64,000 nucleotides of DNA from Achatina immaculata (lineage: Eukaryota; Mollusca; Gastropoda; Stylommatophora; Achatinidae): the NCBI GenBank assembly GCA_009760885.1, contig CM019713.1, forward strand, positions 25,118,427 to 25,182,426, in the 5' to 3' direction. The notes under the pieces were generated by a model. The model ran no database searches. It had not been told where the DNA came from and saw only the letters and a program-made list of their open reading frames with translations. The first letter of the stretch is position 1. Each line of letters begins with the position of its first letter. Below are positions 34,056 to 45,715 of this stretch, in pieces. The position numbers and the translations under genes are program-made.

Positions 34056-34630
34056 CTTCTTCTGTTAAATCGGAGCATATTTTCACAGACCTGGTAAACA
34101 AACTCGTGTCAACCTGACCGGTGTAGATATTCATCTCAACAGAGGAAGCAGCTCTGAAAGTTTACCAGTTTATCATTCGTCTTCAAGAAAAGTTCTACTT
34201 TAGCAATGACTCTTGTTTAATACATATTGGTTGTTGTTACTGGGGCTAATATTATTGGAGAATTATTGTTTCTCTGAGAATATTACAGAAAGAACGACCT
34301 GTTTGTGGGGAAAGATATTGATTCTTCCTTGTGGGAACAATAGACTTAACTTGGGCGAACAAATGTGTACGTGTGTGTGTATATAGATTGAGCTCGCCCA
34401 TCGTCTAGTAGTTATGGAACACTGCAGTCCCACATTTCAACAATAAATTTTTTAAATGGCCGACTATACGAATCTTCAAAATTACATATGTGAAAGTATA
34501 TTTTAAACAAATGTAACACTGATTTGGAAACCAGACAAACAAATCTACGACAGAACTATAATCATCGTCCCATATAAACTACAATCATCGTCCCATATAA
34601 ACTATACATAAACTTCGTCCCATATAAAGG
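34056..34630. other. Intergenic, short repeat, possible SINE scrap
   Basis: Three copies of a unit containing TCGTCCCATATAAA lie at about 34564-34628. CATCGTCTAGTAGTTATGG near 34399 resembles a Pol III A box but no B box follows. No gene seen. Confidence 0.4.
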
Positions 34631-34659
34631 CTATCTCTCTCTCCCTCTCCCTCTCTCTC

Positions 34660-34692
<33 letters not shown>

Positions 34693-34998
34693 GAAGTGCT
34701 CAAGGCACATAAGGATTCCGCAAAGGTTTTCCACAAATGCATGTCCTTTGTCTTTTTTCTGCTCTTGCCCAGGTGAGCCCTCTATTGCTCAACATCCTCT
34801 CTGTTGTTCTTCTCCATATCTCTTTTGGTCTACCCTTACTTCTGTTCCCCTGTGGTGCCCATCTTAGTGCTATTTTTGGTAGTGAGTTGTCAGTCATCCG
34901 AAGCACATGTCCCAACCATCGCCAGCGTCTTTCCTCAATAATTGCTGTCAGTGGCTTCGTCTGGATTTTTGCCAACAAGATGTTATTTCTTATAAGTA
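34631..34998 (-). mobile_element. LINE-A 3' stub with CT (GA) tail
   Basis: The minus strand reads RNNILLAKIQTKPLTAIIEERRWRWLGHVLRM through GRPKE and LTWARAEK, then loses frame just before the end. The 3' side passes into a 60-bp CT tract (34631-34691), which is the GA tail of the element on its own strand. Closely related to the 27.6-kb copy. 5' truncated about 50 codons further in than that copy at most. Confidence 0.9.
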
Positions 34999-35140
34999 AT
35001 CAACAACAGACTTATAAAAGCTATAACAGCCAACAATACATTATATAGTGGGACGTGTAAAGATCTGGTTCTGTTACTTAAAACATGTGGCAGGACTCAA
35101 AGTCATACGAATAGATCTGGAATTTATCTGAACTTAGTCA
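34999..35140. other. Unique intergenic sequence
   Basis: No feature recognised. Confidence 0.45.
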
Positions 35141-35215
35141 AAACTTTTGGTTGCTAGGAAGTTCCTCGCTCTACGGGACTCCATATTCGAGTCACCATGG
35201 TGATTCTCTTGTTAT
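35141..35215 (+). repeat. tRNA-like SINE candidate, weak
   Basis: GTTCCTCGCTCTACGGGACT then ATATTCGAGTCACC aligns with the 28.43-kb candidate around its B box, and is also followed by TTCTCTTGTTATTTT. No convincing A box. Confidence 0.3.
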
Positions 35216-36451
35216 TTTTGTGTGTATCACGTTGAAATGTTTTGTTTACTATTTTCCGTAGGCTAACCATACAACACAACCCTCCGTCACTTTACTCTCT
35301 AAATCTCTGCAGAAAAGTTGATAAACATGAGAATACCGTCACATCATACTGATGTTCTGAACGGCTGCAACTGCGCAAACGCATTAAGATCACTGAACCA
35401 CACAGTATGTGTCGAATATACGTATGTGTGCCAGATGGTGTGTATGCGACAGAAATAAACAGAGCAAGTACAGAATATAAATAATTGATTTATTTTCTCA
35501 CCCTATTATCCGCTTCATATACGAGTGCAGTTGTAAAATCTGTTGGTGCAAGTTTACATTTTATAACTAGTCGGGCAGGGGGGATATTTTGTCCAGATGT
35601 TACAGACCAACATTCCCTAGCAATGTAATCCCGTACTTGAGGCCAACCTAGCTCCCCCATCATGACCGCCAACCCAGGTTCTCCCCTCCTTGGGATATTG
35701 TATGCTAATTTTGCCTAAATCCTGAGCATTCAATCAATACACAATACACTGACATGCAGAAAAGTCTGAAATTAAAGACACGGCATTTTATTCTCACTAT
35801 ACGCCACAACAACACATACAACTGATACTGACATCAACATGACATCAAGACAGGTATCATTATAGTGGTGATTAAGCATGTTATCATATGATAATGGCTT
35901 CTCGAATTGCATTATTTAAACCGGATAGACAAGGGGTCCCGGGCTCTCTTAGCCCTACACGTAACCTACGCTACGAATCTAATGTGCAATGGCACTTAGC
36001 TACCGCTGCCATGACACACCTCTATATAACCGCGTTGCTGCAGCGCAAGATCAATCTACGTGAAAGCATAATATTAAATAAAACATGTTGACCATCCAAT
36101 ATACTGATAAATCACATTGAAATCATACAAAGAATTTCTATATCGATACATAAATACAGAAACCTACATCACAGCTTACTGCACAACTACATAATCTACA
36201 CCACATGAGGTAGGCACGGGCGGAATATCACCATAATACATCCCTAAGCATAACTACACAGGACAACCCCCGGCCATTTTCTCTATCTGCTCTACACTCC
36301 CCGCCAATGTTTCCGTATATATATATATCTTTCCGAACCAACTACCAATCATGTGGAAGATGACGCTTCGGTCAAGGTCGTACACCCCTCGATCTAGGCG
36401 TGCCTCGTTCACATAATGACCATGAAAGAAATATTTTACATGATAAAGCCA
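35216..36451. other. Unique intergenic sequence
   Basis: Mixed composition with no element or gene recognised. A short AT repeat lies at about 36314-36326. Confidence 0.45.
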
Positions 36452-36635
36452 ACCACAGCAGAACAGAAGTAAGAGCAGACCAAAGGAGACATGGAGAAGA
36501 ACAACAGAGAGGATATTGAGCAACGGAGGGCTCACTTGGGCAAGAGCAGAAAGGAAGGCAAAGGGCAGGCGTTTGTGGAAAACCCGTGTGGAAGCCCCAT
36601 GTGCCTTTGGCACTTAAGGTTCAGAGAAAGAGAGT
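36452..36635 (+). mobile_element. LINE-A 3' stub
   Basis: Matches the last 150 bp or so of the 27.6-kb fragment (CAGAACAGAAGTAAGAGCAG, GGAGACATGGAGAAGAACAA, GGGCTCACTTGGGCAAGAGC). It ends GGCACTTAAGGTTCAGAGAAAGAGAG. Five-prime truncated, with no clear target duplication. Confidence 0.87.
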
Positions 36636-36969
36636 TAGGCATTCACAAAATAGTTATTGTAAGCTTTCATCATCATCATTGACATATTTATGCACAAGGA
36701 AGAGTATAAACCATAGCAGCTCTTACCAAACTATCTGGTTCAGTTTTTGTTCCTAGTCATTTTATTTTCCGAAGTTTCCCTTGGAAGCTCTCTGTTCCAC
36801 TGCAGTCCACAGGGCCTATTGTTTTGCTGTCTTGGCAGCCTTATAGAAAAAAAAACTTCACGACGCACCTACTTTGAATACGTTATGATAACATTTTAAA
36901 GGAATTTATACACAAGCGCACAAAATGTTAATGAAAGAAAATCTCAGGAGAATAAATAAGAACTGATAA

Positions 36970-37065
36970 GATGCTTCGGGCTTCAGTGGTTAGCGCCTTG
37001 CCCTTTCTGGGATATACAGTTACTGAAGGTTCGATTCTCAGTATTCTCTTATGTGGTGGCGGATA
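36970..37065 (+). repeat. tRNA-derived SINE head
   Basis: TTCAGTGGTTAGCGCC resembles a Pol III A box, and GAAGGTTCGATTCTCAG, about 45 bp downstream, is a strong B box. No acceptor-stem complementarity, so it is a SINE-type relic rather than a tRNA gene. Confidence 0.5.
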
Positions 37066-39390
37066 AGCTAAACAAGATTAAGCTTACTGGGAGGCCTCGG
37101 AATCAAGTAAAAAAAAAATCTGCAAAATATAAATTGTTTTTTCGTGTGATGATTATTTTATATATTTTTTTCCTACACTGGCACGTTATGTTAATCAAAA
37201 GACAGTGGCGCATCAGTTTTATCTGGTCTGTCTATTACAAAGTCATATAATAATAGCAGAGATCAGAACTAATAGGAAATCAGGCCACGTATGAATAGTA
37301 TGGGGCTGCGACTCCTACTAGGTTTAGCCTAGAGGTCTGGGAGGTGGCTAATTTGTCAGTGCTTTCATGGAACTTTTCTTTACTATATTTTTTGGCATTC
37401 TGTCAGGGTTCCCACACCCGTCCACCACCGAACCCCCCCTCCCGCCCCAGGCCTTGTTTACTTTGACACCAAATCCAGTACAACCTCTGTTGCTTCCTGT
37501 ATCTCGAAAAAGGCCATTTCTTGACCACATGCATATCAGAACATTCAGTGAAAACCAAATGCAAAATTAAAACCAAAAAAAAAAAAAAGACAAAAAGCAA
37601 TACAAACTCACATTACACGAGGACACAATATGTAAACTTAGAAAGAATTACCGCTGTTCTACTAATAAATGGTGAGAAATTATTATGAAGATTACTGCCG
37701 TAAAAATTCAGTATTTAAGAAAACGAAAATCTCTGGTACTTCAGCAGGTCTTTTGGTCGAAATACATATTGTTCTTCGTTGTCTTCTGCTATTGTGCAGG
37801 ATACGTATAACATTGTCATATGCTCTATTCTATTTTTGTCTGCACCAGTATAACAATTACAAGTTGTGAACTATTATTCTCGAAGACTGATAGTAAAAGT
37901 GATCTTTATTTGATACATCACACATCGAAGTTTCACGTAAATTGCAGTTGATGAAGCCTGATGAAAAGTTCACTGAATCCTTTTATTTTGGCCAATACGT
38001 CAAGACTCATCGACAGCATCTCTTGTCTGTAGGTTATTATTACATTCCTGATTCTTCCTTTTTGCTCAGCATTTCAGAATGTCACTGCACTCCTAATACA
38101 CGGTTCCTCACACAGCTGCTACTCTTAATACACACACAGTCATAACAAAACTCTATGTAGTTCGTTATTGAGTCAAGTGTATATAGTTCTCTTTAATATT
38201 CATCAACCGAAGGTCACAGGTTTCGGATTAAAGCAACCAAATGCATTTTTCACAGCTTTCCAAAATATCAAACTTGCATTTCACTCACTGTAATGCTAAA
38301 GTCACTTTCTAACTCGTAGTAATTCCTGTCTACTCTAAAACTACCTCTCGTTCCTAAAGCTCCGTCTTCCGAACCTCTTCCTACTAGTCTCTCCGTATCT
38401 ATCTCCCTCTTCGCGTCCCGTTTTCTTCATTTTATTGGCCCTCGGTCATCCGGCACTGTCATTCGATGCTCGTCCATTAGTTTTTGGTGTGCGCCTCAAT
38501 CGCTTCCTGTGTCATAAATTTCTAGTGGAATGAATCGTCTAGCATGTCCACCCACTTGTCAGTGTCCAGTGTGATGGTCTATGACTAAGGATCTGGGAAA
38601 AAAATCGTTTTTCTGATACCCTGGGAGCTTTTTTTCCTCTCACCTTTTCCATCTCTATACTAATAGTAACAACAATCTTAATAATAATAATAATAATAGT
38701 AATAATAATGCAATACTCATAACTTACAAGGCTATGCTACATACGTAAGCTAATATATATTAGCTAGTATCGCCTATATTTCCGACGAAGACTAATAATG
38801 TTCATTTTGTGATTCATTTCGCAGTCTAGAAGAAAGATGAACAGTCACTATGCAATTAATTGAAAACAATCAAGAAAGTAAACGAAATCATTAACTTTCC
38901 TCCCAAGCCTCGTCCACAGACTAGGTAATGAAGGCCCATTGAAATGGCAGGTACCCCATCACACGGCAAATAGAAATGAGAAAGCAGAGAAGGGTTGGAC
39001 ATTAACTAAGCAAACATTATTCTAGTTTAAATTTCCATCCGATGTCCTGGAACACAGGAAATTGGGAAGACTGGCCGGAGAAATAAGAGGACAGGGAATC
39101 TCGACCTGGGAAGTTACGCACAAGAGAAACATAGGAAGTGTCAGATAAGATAAACTGAGTGTTGTAGTAACAGGTCTAATTACATAAATAATGAGCTAGG
39201 TCGTTAACTGAAAAAAAAACAGGTGGTTTTTCTTTGTGTAAAAAAAAAAAATTTACAGTAAAATCTTCCTAATTTCGGCGAGTTGGTTTCCTTCTATTCC
39301 AGTGTTGTTTCCGTGGATGGGCTACAGTGAAGAGGGTTACTCGTTTTTCTAGTGATAAGAAAAGTGACTATGTATAATGATAACTTTTGT
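37066..39390. other. Unique AT-rich intergenic sequence
   Basis: About 2.3 kb with small features only: a C-rich stretch at 37425-37450, an AATAAT tract at 38675-38708 and A-runs at 39240. No gene or element recognised. Confidence 0.5.
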
Positions 39391-40140
39391 CTACAGTAAC
39401 AAGGGCGAAATGACTGTGGATGATGATGATGATGATGTTTGACTACCGTAACAATGAAGGTGACTGTAGATGACGACAATTTTTGACTACCATAACAATG
39501 AAGGTGACTGTAGATGATGATAATTTTTGACTACCGTAGATAGGTAGGTTATCACAGATGACGATGATGTTTACTACCGTCACAAGGAAGGTGACTGTAG
39601 ATGACGATGATGTTTACTACCGTCACAAGGAAGGTGACTGTAGATGACGACGATGTTTGACTACCGTAAGTGATTATAGAAGATGATGATGTTTGATTAC
39701 CTTAACGGACAAGGTTGCTGTAGATGACGACGATGTTTGACTTTCATAACAAAGCAGGAGACTGTAGATTATGATGTTTGACTTTCATAACAAAGCAGGA
39801 GACTGTAGATTATGATGTTTGACTTTCATAACAAAGCAAGAAACTGTAGATTATGATGTTTGACTTTCATAACAAAGCAGGAGACTGTAGATTATGATGT
39901 TTGACCTTCATAACAAAGCAGGAAACTGTAGATTATGATGTTTGACTTTCATAACAAAGCAGGAGAATGTAGATTATGATGTTTGACTTTCATAACAAAG
40001 CAGGAACTGTAGATTATGATGTTTGACTTTCATAACAAAGCAGGAGACTGTAGATTTATGTTTGACTACAGTAACGAGGAAGGCGACTTCATACGACGAT
40101 GATGTTTGGTTACCTTACCAAGGAAGGTGATATAGGTGAC
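39391..40140. repeat. 41/43-bp minisatellite, first array
   Basis: Units of 41-44 bp built on GACTGTAGATGACGATGATG, TTTGACTACCGTAAC and AAGGAAGGT. A homogeneous 41-bp subfamily (TTATGATGTTTGACTTTCAT, AACAAAGCAGGA) occupies about 39740-40050. Related to the array at 41655-42265. Confidence 0.93.
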
Positions 40141-40147
40141 GATATTT

Positions 40148-40297
40148 CCAGGTAGAATAACTTTCCCGAAAGCCTCTTCTAGACTAAACTGTCACACTAT
40201 ATTTCCAGGTAAAATAGCTTTCCTGAAAGCCTCTTCTAGACTGTCACACTATATTTCCAGGTAAAATAACCTTCCCGAGAGCCTCTTCTAGACTAAA
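40148..40297. repeat. About 55-bp repeat, three copies
   Basis: Three copies containing ATTTCCAGGTAAAATA and GCCTCTTCTAGACT, differing by a short indel (CTAAA) before TGTCACACT. Confidence 0.9.
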
Positions 40298-41415
40298 GAT
40301 GATTTACTGATATATACATTCACTTTCTCTACTCCACTCGCTCTTATACCAACTTGACATACACTACACTCTACAACATACACTACACTCTACAGCATAA
40401 AATCTTTGTAGTATTACTACCTAATTACTTGAACTCGGCAGGTTAGTTAGGAAAAGACTTGTTCATAAAGAGTGCTTAATGGCAAGTTGAAGAATTCCAA
40501 ATGAAAACACAAGCAGGTGTCTGAACTTAGTGTACAGAAATCGTGTCTGAGAACGGCAACATAAAAACTGTTGCGATGTTTTAGTTTGCTTCATATCTGA
40601 AAGCTCACATCTGAAAGCTCACATCTGAAGGCTCACATCTGAAAGCTCACATCTGAAAGCTCACATCTGAAAGCCCTGAACACAATTGTTTGAATTAGTC
40701 TTGCAAGTTTACGAGCCAGAAAAACAAAATAACCACGTGCCATTCCCCGTTTTTCGACCCCACTAGTGTTTTTTTGACTATTGTCAATTATAACCAGAAC
40801 TCGCGCATTGGACTATCCGCTTTTTAGACCGTTCCCGATCCATCCCCCTCTCTTCCAAGTGACTACGATCTAACCAACCAAAGTTGTTTTCGGCGCCATC
40901 ATTGTTTTCAGAATTTGCCCGGAGTGCATCTCTTCTGCTCGTGCTTATGAAATCTATTATATTTATGTTTATAATATTTATGACGCCTCCTAAATGTGGT
41001 GATAAAGAATAAAAAAAAAACATTCGGTTCCAAGTTTGCAAGAAAAGCTAGAACTAATAAAACTACACAGCCAAGTCATGTCCTGTGTTTGAAATAGGCC
41101 GCAAGCTGACAGTACCTGGCCACTGTTGACAGTGAGTACATTTCTTAAAGTTAAAACCAAACTGTGATTTTTTAAAAATATGCCAGTAAATACTAAAGTC
41201 AAGAGTAAAAAAGGCAGTTCATTTTTTGTTTATTTATCTTTCGCACACACTAGCAAGAAGTGTGTGTCTTACGTTTTTGGCAGTCAAAATGTTATTTTTA
41301 AAATAAAAAATAAAAATCGATCTTGTTGTTCGACAATTCCGATGTTCGACCGTGCATTTTTTCCCTCTAACCAGTCGAATAAGTGGAGGACGCCTGTATT
41401 CTCTCTCTCCCTCTC

Positions 41416-41449
<34 letters not shown>

Positions 41450-41654
41450 CAGCCCTACCGCGGGTTACGCACCCACCCGCCCACCGAGTTACATACTTGG
41501 TAAATAATATGACCTAAAATTAGGAAACTGTTCAGCACACATACGAAATGTCTACAATCAAATACTTTATTTCTGCTATATTTTCCAAAGCTGCATGTTT
41601 AGAAGCAGAGAAAATATCTACATGTATGCATTTCAACAACATAAATCTACATTT
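40298..41654. other. Sequence between the two related arrays
   Basis: Includes six copies of a 14-bp unit (CTGAAAGCTCACAT, about 40597-40675) and a CT tract at 41400-41449. The remainder is unique with no gene recognised. Confidence 0.5.
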
Positions 41655-42265
41655 AAAATTATTGAAGAAAGTGACTATAGATGACGATGATGGTTGACTA
41701 CCTTATCAAGGAAGGCGACTTCAGATAACGATGATGTTTGGTTACCTTAGCAAGAAAGGTGATGTAGATGACGATGATGTTTGGCTACCTTATCAAGGAA
41801 GCTAACTATAGATGACGATGATGTTTGGCTACCTTATCAAGGAAGCTGACTATAGATGACGATGATGTTTGGCTACCTTATCAAGGAAGCTGACTATAGA
41901 TGACGATGATGTTTGGGCTACCTTATCAAAAAAGGTTACTATAGATGACGATGCTGTTTAGCTACCTTATCAAAAAAGGTTACTATAGATGACGATGATG
42001 TTTGACTACCTTATCAAGGAAGGCGATTTCAGATGACAATGATGTTTAGTTACTTTATCCAGGAAAGTGACCATAGATGATGATGATGTTTGACTACCGT
42101 AACAGGGAAGGTACCTATAGATGACGATGATGTTTGTACCATAATAGGGAAGGAAGCTATAGATGACGATGATGTTTGACTATCATAACAGGGAAGATGT
42201 TGTAGATGACGATGATGTTTGACTATCATAACAGGGAAGATGTTGTAGATGACGATGATGTTGAT
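41655..42265. repeat. 43/44-bp minisatellite, second array
   Basis: About 14 units of GACTATAGATGACGATGATG, TTTGGCTACCTTATC and AAGGAAG, clearly the same family as 39391-40140 but with its own subtype. About 1.5 kb of other DNA separates the two arrays. Confidence 0.93.
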
Positions 42266-44064
42266 GTCTGACTATCACTAACTGTGACCTGTGTCTTGAC
42301 ACAAACGAAGAAGATGAGATGAAGCCCTTCCAGTGGGCTCGCTCTTACTGTCACAGCTGAGTTGTTAATACTTTGTTTTAACGTAGCAAGGTGGGTGCTC
42401 GCCCTACGAGAATCTGAGACTGCATTTTCTGCCATTCTCCTCTTATTTTTCTTTTCTCTCACGTCTAAAGTGCTTTCTGTAAGATTTTTCCAGGCTAATG
42501 GTACTAATTTCGCTGTAACAATTTGCTGTAAACAAGTCTCAGTGTTACCAACTATACTCGTATGTGCACCTGGATCATATCAGGGACCGTGCCAGCAGCC
42601 TCTTGTTCACTAAGCTGTTGTACAGCACAGAAAGCTGTACTGAAGGCTGTTAGGAGATGCAACTGAGTCACTAGCGCCAGCTATCACTGTGAACAAAAAC
42701 TTTAGGTCCGTGTTCAGTCAATTTACACTCCATTGGTAGACAGTGTAAGCCACACTATTCAGAAAGGGTACGATAAATCTGAAAATGACAGCCCAGCACC
42801 TGCACATGAGAAGCGAAGACGCCACACATAGCTACCACCAGTATCAGTTCAGAGCAAATTCGTATGTCCATGTTGAAGTCTCAAGACGGATTGATGCATT
42901 CTTCATTGATAGTCAAAGTGATGCCTGAGGATTTTCGAAGAAGAACAAGATATAGAGTAATGAGTGGAAAAAAATAGAGCATAAGAGACTGCCATGTAAG
43001 TTAGAAAAAGAAAAGTTGAAATTCCTGTAAAATAAACTTAAAACTTCAATAAAGACACAATCTCGTAGCCATAAGTTGGAAGCACACCTACCGCTCGGTT
43101 AGTTTGGATACTTATTTGTTGCTTTCAACTTTTAAATGGTCCTTTAAACACTTAAAAAAACAACAACAAAAAAAAAAAACTTGCCTCTGCTATATACTTA
43201 AACCTTTCATATCGAGCAAAGAAAAAGAAGATCTAGTGAGATTTGTACAAGCAAAAATTTAAAAAAAACAGGTTAGGAACACGCTTAACCAGATATTGCT
43301 ATATTTGTTTGTATCATCTCCAGACAGCCAAAAAAAAAAAAAAAAAGGAAGAGAAGCAAAGAAAGAATTGAAACGAGATTAGATGTTACAGGCAAAAAGG
43401 AGCGGAGAATGCAGACCATACTGCACCACCGTTTCACGGGGATTCCAATCTACTCCAGATTGTAGAAGTAGATTGTAGAAGTAGATTGTGATGAATGATT
43501 CAGTGTAAAAAAAAAATGGAGATACGGCTACAGAAAATAACAAGGAAAAAAAACACAAGAACATTTTTAAAAAATCCAATATTTCAGCAGAAACGCCTTT
43601 ATCAAAGATATCATCATATTTTCTGTAAACACACATACATCTCTGGCAGCGATTTTCTTCATATTAAAGGACACAGAATCTTCACAGGTACCATTTTACA
43701 ACAGACACTACCACCTTACCTGCTGCGCAAGACTGTAAGTTGTTCGCTTCTTGTTCTTATACTTTCACTTTTAAAGCTCCGCTTTTCGTTTACAAGGGGC
43801 TAAGGAAAAAAAGAAAAACGCGTAATAGGCATCAGACTTAGGTGTGCACCTGACGTAATCTTCGTGCGATCAGATAATACCTGCCGAGGCTTTTTAAAAA
43901 AAAAATAAAAACATCTATCAGCTTAGCTTGACGTGACATCTGTTGTAGGCATCATGTCAATCCAGAGTTCATAATCTCGGATTTAAAACAAAAAATCCCC
44001 ATTAATTCAGTTTGTGTCTGGGTGTTTATTTATTTCTTAAATTTAAAACTAGTTTTTCTTGTGT
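42266..44064. other. Unique AT-rich intergenic sequence
   Basis: Several A-runs (43160-43180, 43330-43347, 43507) and a short GTAGATTGTAGAA repeat near 43460-43490. No convincing gene or element. Confidence 0.45.
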
Positions 44065-44170
44065 AATCGTACCCGCTGATCTTCTTCTTCTTCTTCTTCT
44101 TCTAACTGCGGGCTTGATGCTCTTTGCATCCGATGCAGTGAAGATGTTGAAGCACAGCATTGTGTTGGTT
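44065..44170 (-). repeat. Fragment related to LINE-B 3' flank
   Basis: The minus strand reads AATGCTGTGCTTCAACATCT then GCATCGGATGC, aligning to the sequence just beyond the LINE-B stop at 44470-44548. A CTT triplet tract adjoins it. Confidence 0.5.
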
Positions 44171-44221
44171 ATTTTTTTTTCAGTCCTTGAATAGAGCTAA
44201 AAAAAGCAAGAGACGTGCAAT

Positions 44222-44345
44222 ACTTCTTTAGCAGACTCCACCGCCAGGGCGACTATGGCGATCCCTGCCTGGTTAGCCAGGCCAGACATGTTACGGCGGC
44301 TACCAACGGGGAGATGGGAGAGGGTCATGATCGACAGTTGTTTGC
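44222..44345 (+). repeat. Dispersed repeat DR-1
   Basis: Landmarks are TTCTTTAGCAGACTCCACCG, GGCGACTATGGCGATCC, GGTTAGCCAGG, then ACCAACGGGGAGATGGGAGA and GGGTC. The same string of landmarks recurs at 45023-45150 and, more diverged, near 9632, 11520 and 33950, and inverted near 56010. No transposase, RT or Pol III promoter is visible; identity unknown. Confidence 0.65.
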
Positions 44346-44548
44346 CAACGCTGATGCTAGCATGTCAACTATGGGGCGATGACTGCCAAAAGGGACACCG
44401 TGTTCGCTGCCTGAACACAGTCCCATATTAAGAGGACTGACTGTTAGGACTTCTTGTTCTGTCTCTCTGGAACCGAGAGCACGATGTTCATGCCAGCCGA
44501 TGCCATGAACGTGTTAAAGCACAACATCGTGTCGAAGAGGAAGAGTGT

Positions 44549-44845
44549 TCAGACATTTGTATGTCTCTTGCGGAACTTTGCCTTCCTGACAGCTCTCCTG
44601 TAGGCCTCTCGGTTGTAATCTTGATGCCCTGCTGCTGATGCATCCATGTGCAGATCATCAACGATGTCTTGCAGCCATCTTCGCCTTGGTCTTCCTCTTT
44701 TTGTTTTTCATATTATGTACCCTTCCAAGACGGTCTTCTCTAAACTCTCAAGACGTTTAATGTGTCCAAAATATTTAAGTTTTCTCTGTTTAATCCTCTT
44801 TATTAGCCAGCCTTCTCCAATATTTATGTTCTTTTTTGTGCCCAT
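44549..44845 (-). pseudogene. LINE-B non-LTR C-terminal fragment
   Basis: The minus strand encodes GWLIKRIKQRKLKYFGHIKR, RGRPRRRWLQDIVDDLHMDA and YNREAYRRAVRKAKFRKRHT, ending at TGA (complement of 44549-44551). It carries one in-frame TGA at about 44708-44710, where the 63.8-kb copy has a Gly codon. This is the region downstream of the reverse transcriptase core. The catalytic core is absent. LINE-B 3'-flank fragments lie on either side (44065-44170 and 44905-44965). Confidence 0.85.
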
Positions 44846-44904
44846 GGTATTTGAAGAACTCTTCTGTAGCATTTACATTCAAAGGCATTTATGTACGAAG
44901 AGTG

Positions 44905-44965
44905 TTACATGTGCTAAAGAAAGTGCTAAAGCACAGCATCGTGTCGAAGAAGAAGAGTGTTACAT
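44905..44965 (-). repeat. Fragment related to LINE-B 3' flank
   Basis: AGCACAGCATCGTGTCGAAG and GAAGAGTGTTACA repeat the sequence found at 44519-44550 next to the LINE-B stop. It is followed about 60 bp later by the second DR-1 copy. Confidence 0.55.
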
Positions 44966-45022
44966 GTGATATTTTTTCAGACTCTAGGTGCAACTAAAAA
45001 CCAGAAAAAGTATGTAATTTTT

Positions 45023-45150
45023 CTTAAGTAGACTCCGCCGCCTTGAGAACTATAGCGACTCCCCCCCCCCCTCTCTCGTTAACCAGGTTGACCATGTTGT
45101 CGGGGACACCAACGGAGAGGTGGGACAGGGTCTCGGTCAGCTGTGGTGCA
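45023..45150 (+). repeat. Dispersed repeat DR-1, second close copy
   Basis: TTCTTAAGTAGACTCCGCCG, GTTAACCAGGTTGACCATG, then GGGGACACCAACGGAGAGG and TGGGACAGGGTCTCGGTCAG. A C-run (45061-45072) interrupts it. Upstream flanks of this copy and of 44222 are also related, so the shared segment is about 260 bp. Confidence 0.65.
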
Positions 45151-45482
45151 CCAACCCTGACATTAGCAGTCGGCAGTGGCTCGCTGACCTTTACTTCGGA
45201 CTGCTCTTCATCCCCTGTTGCTAGAAGAATTCTTATTTTCCTTCTTTTGCACGGTGCCTACCGTTTAATCTAGTGTGCATCGCACTGCAGTCAGAGCTAG
45301 TCTGTTTTCGGGGACAGTTTTATCAGACCGAAATACTCAGGCTTCTAACCCTCATCCTCCTTAGCATGAGAAGAGAGCTGACTATCGATTACACTACTTC
45401 TGTTGGCCATCTCCCCCCCCCCCCCCCCGTCTCTCTTTCCCTTCTTTCTCTCTCTCTCACCCCCACCCCTCCTCATTTATAA
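45151..45482. other. Intergenic with C-run and CT tract
   Basis: A run of about 16 C at 45412-45428 and CT-rich sequence to 45460. No gene recognised. Confidence 0.45.
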
Positions 45483-45715
45483 TGTATGTAGTTACTTCTG
45501 TACTGAGTGAATGTTTAAGAGCGAAACGTAAATGTTATATTTTATTTTATGTCTCTCAGCTTCAGTGTTAGTTATGTTTGTTATATGAACAGCATATTTG
45601 TAGAATGTCTGGAATAGAGTGAAAGATGTATGATAAAGGGCAGAATGTCAGACGGGACTGCGTGCCCAATTCTTAACCCTTTTGAAATAAAGATCAATCA
45701 ATCAATCCCCCTCCA
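45483..45715 (+). mobile_element. LINE-D 3'-UTR stub
   Basis: Shares GGGCAGAATGTCAGACGGG, CCCAATTCTTAACCC and TTGAAATAAAG with the 3' end of LINE-D (22595-22655). It ends in ATCAATCAATCAATC, a tetranucleotide tail of the kind such elements leave at the insertion site. Five-prime truncated inside the untranslated region, with no coding sequence. Confidence 0.85.

Noticed and set aside
36970..37065. Functional tRNA gene
   Set aside because: A- and B-box-like motifs are present, but I could not pair an acceptor stem or anticodon arm; a SINE relic is more likely.
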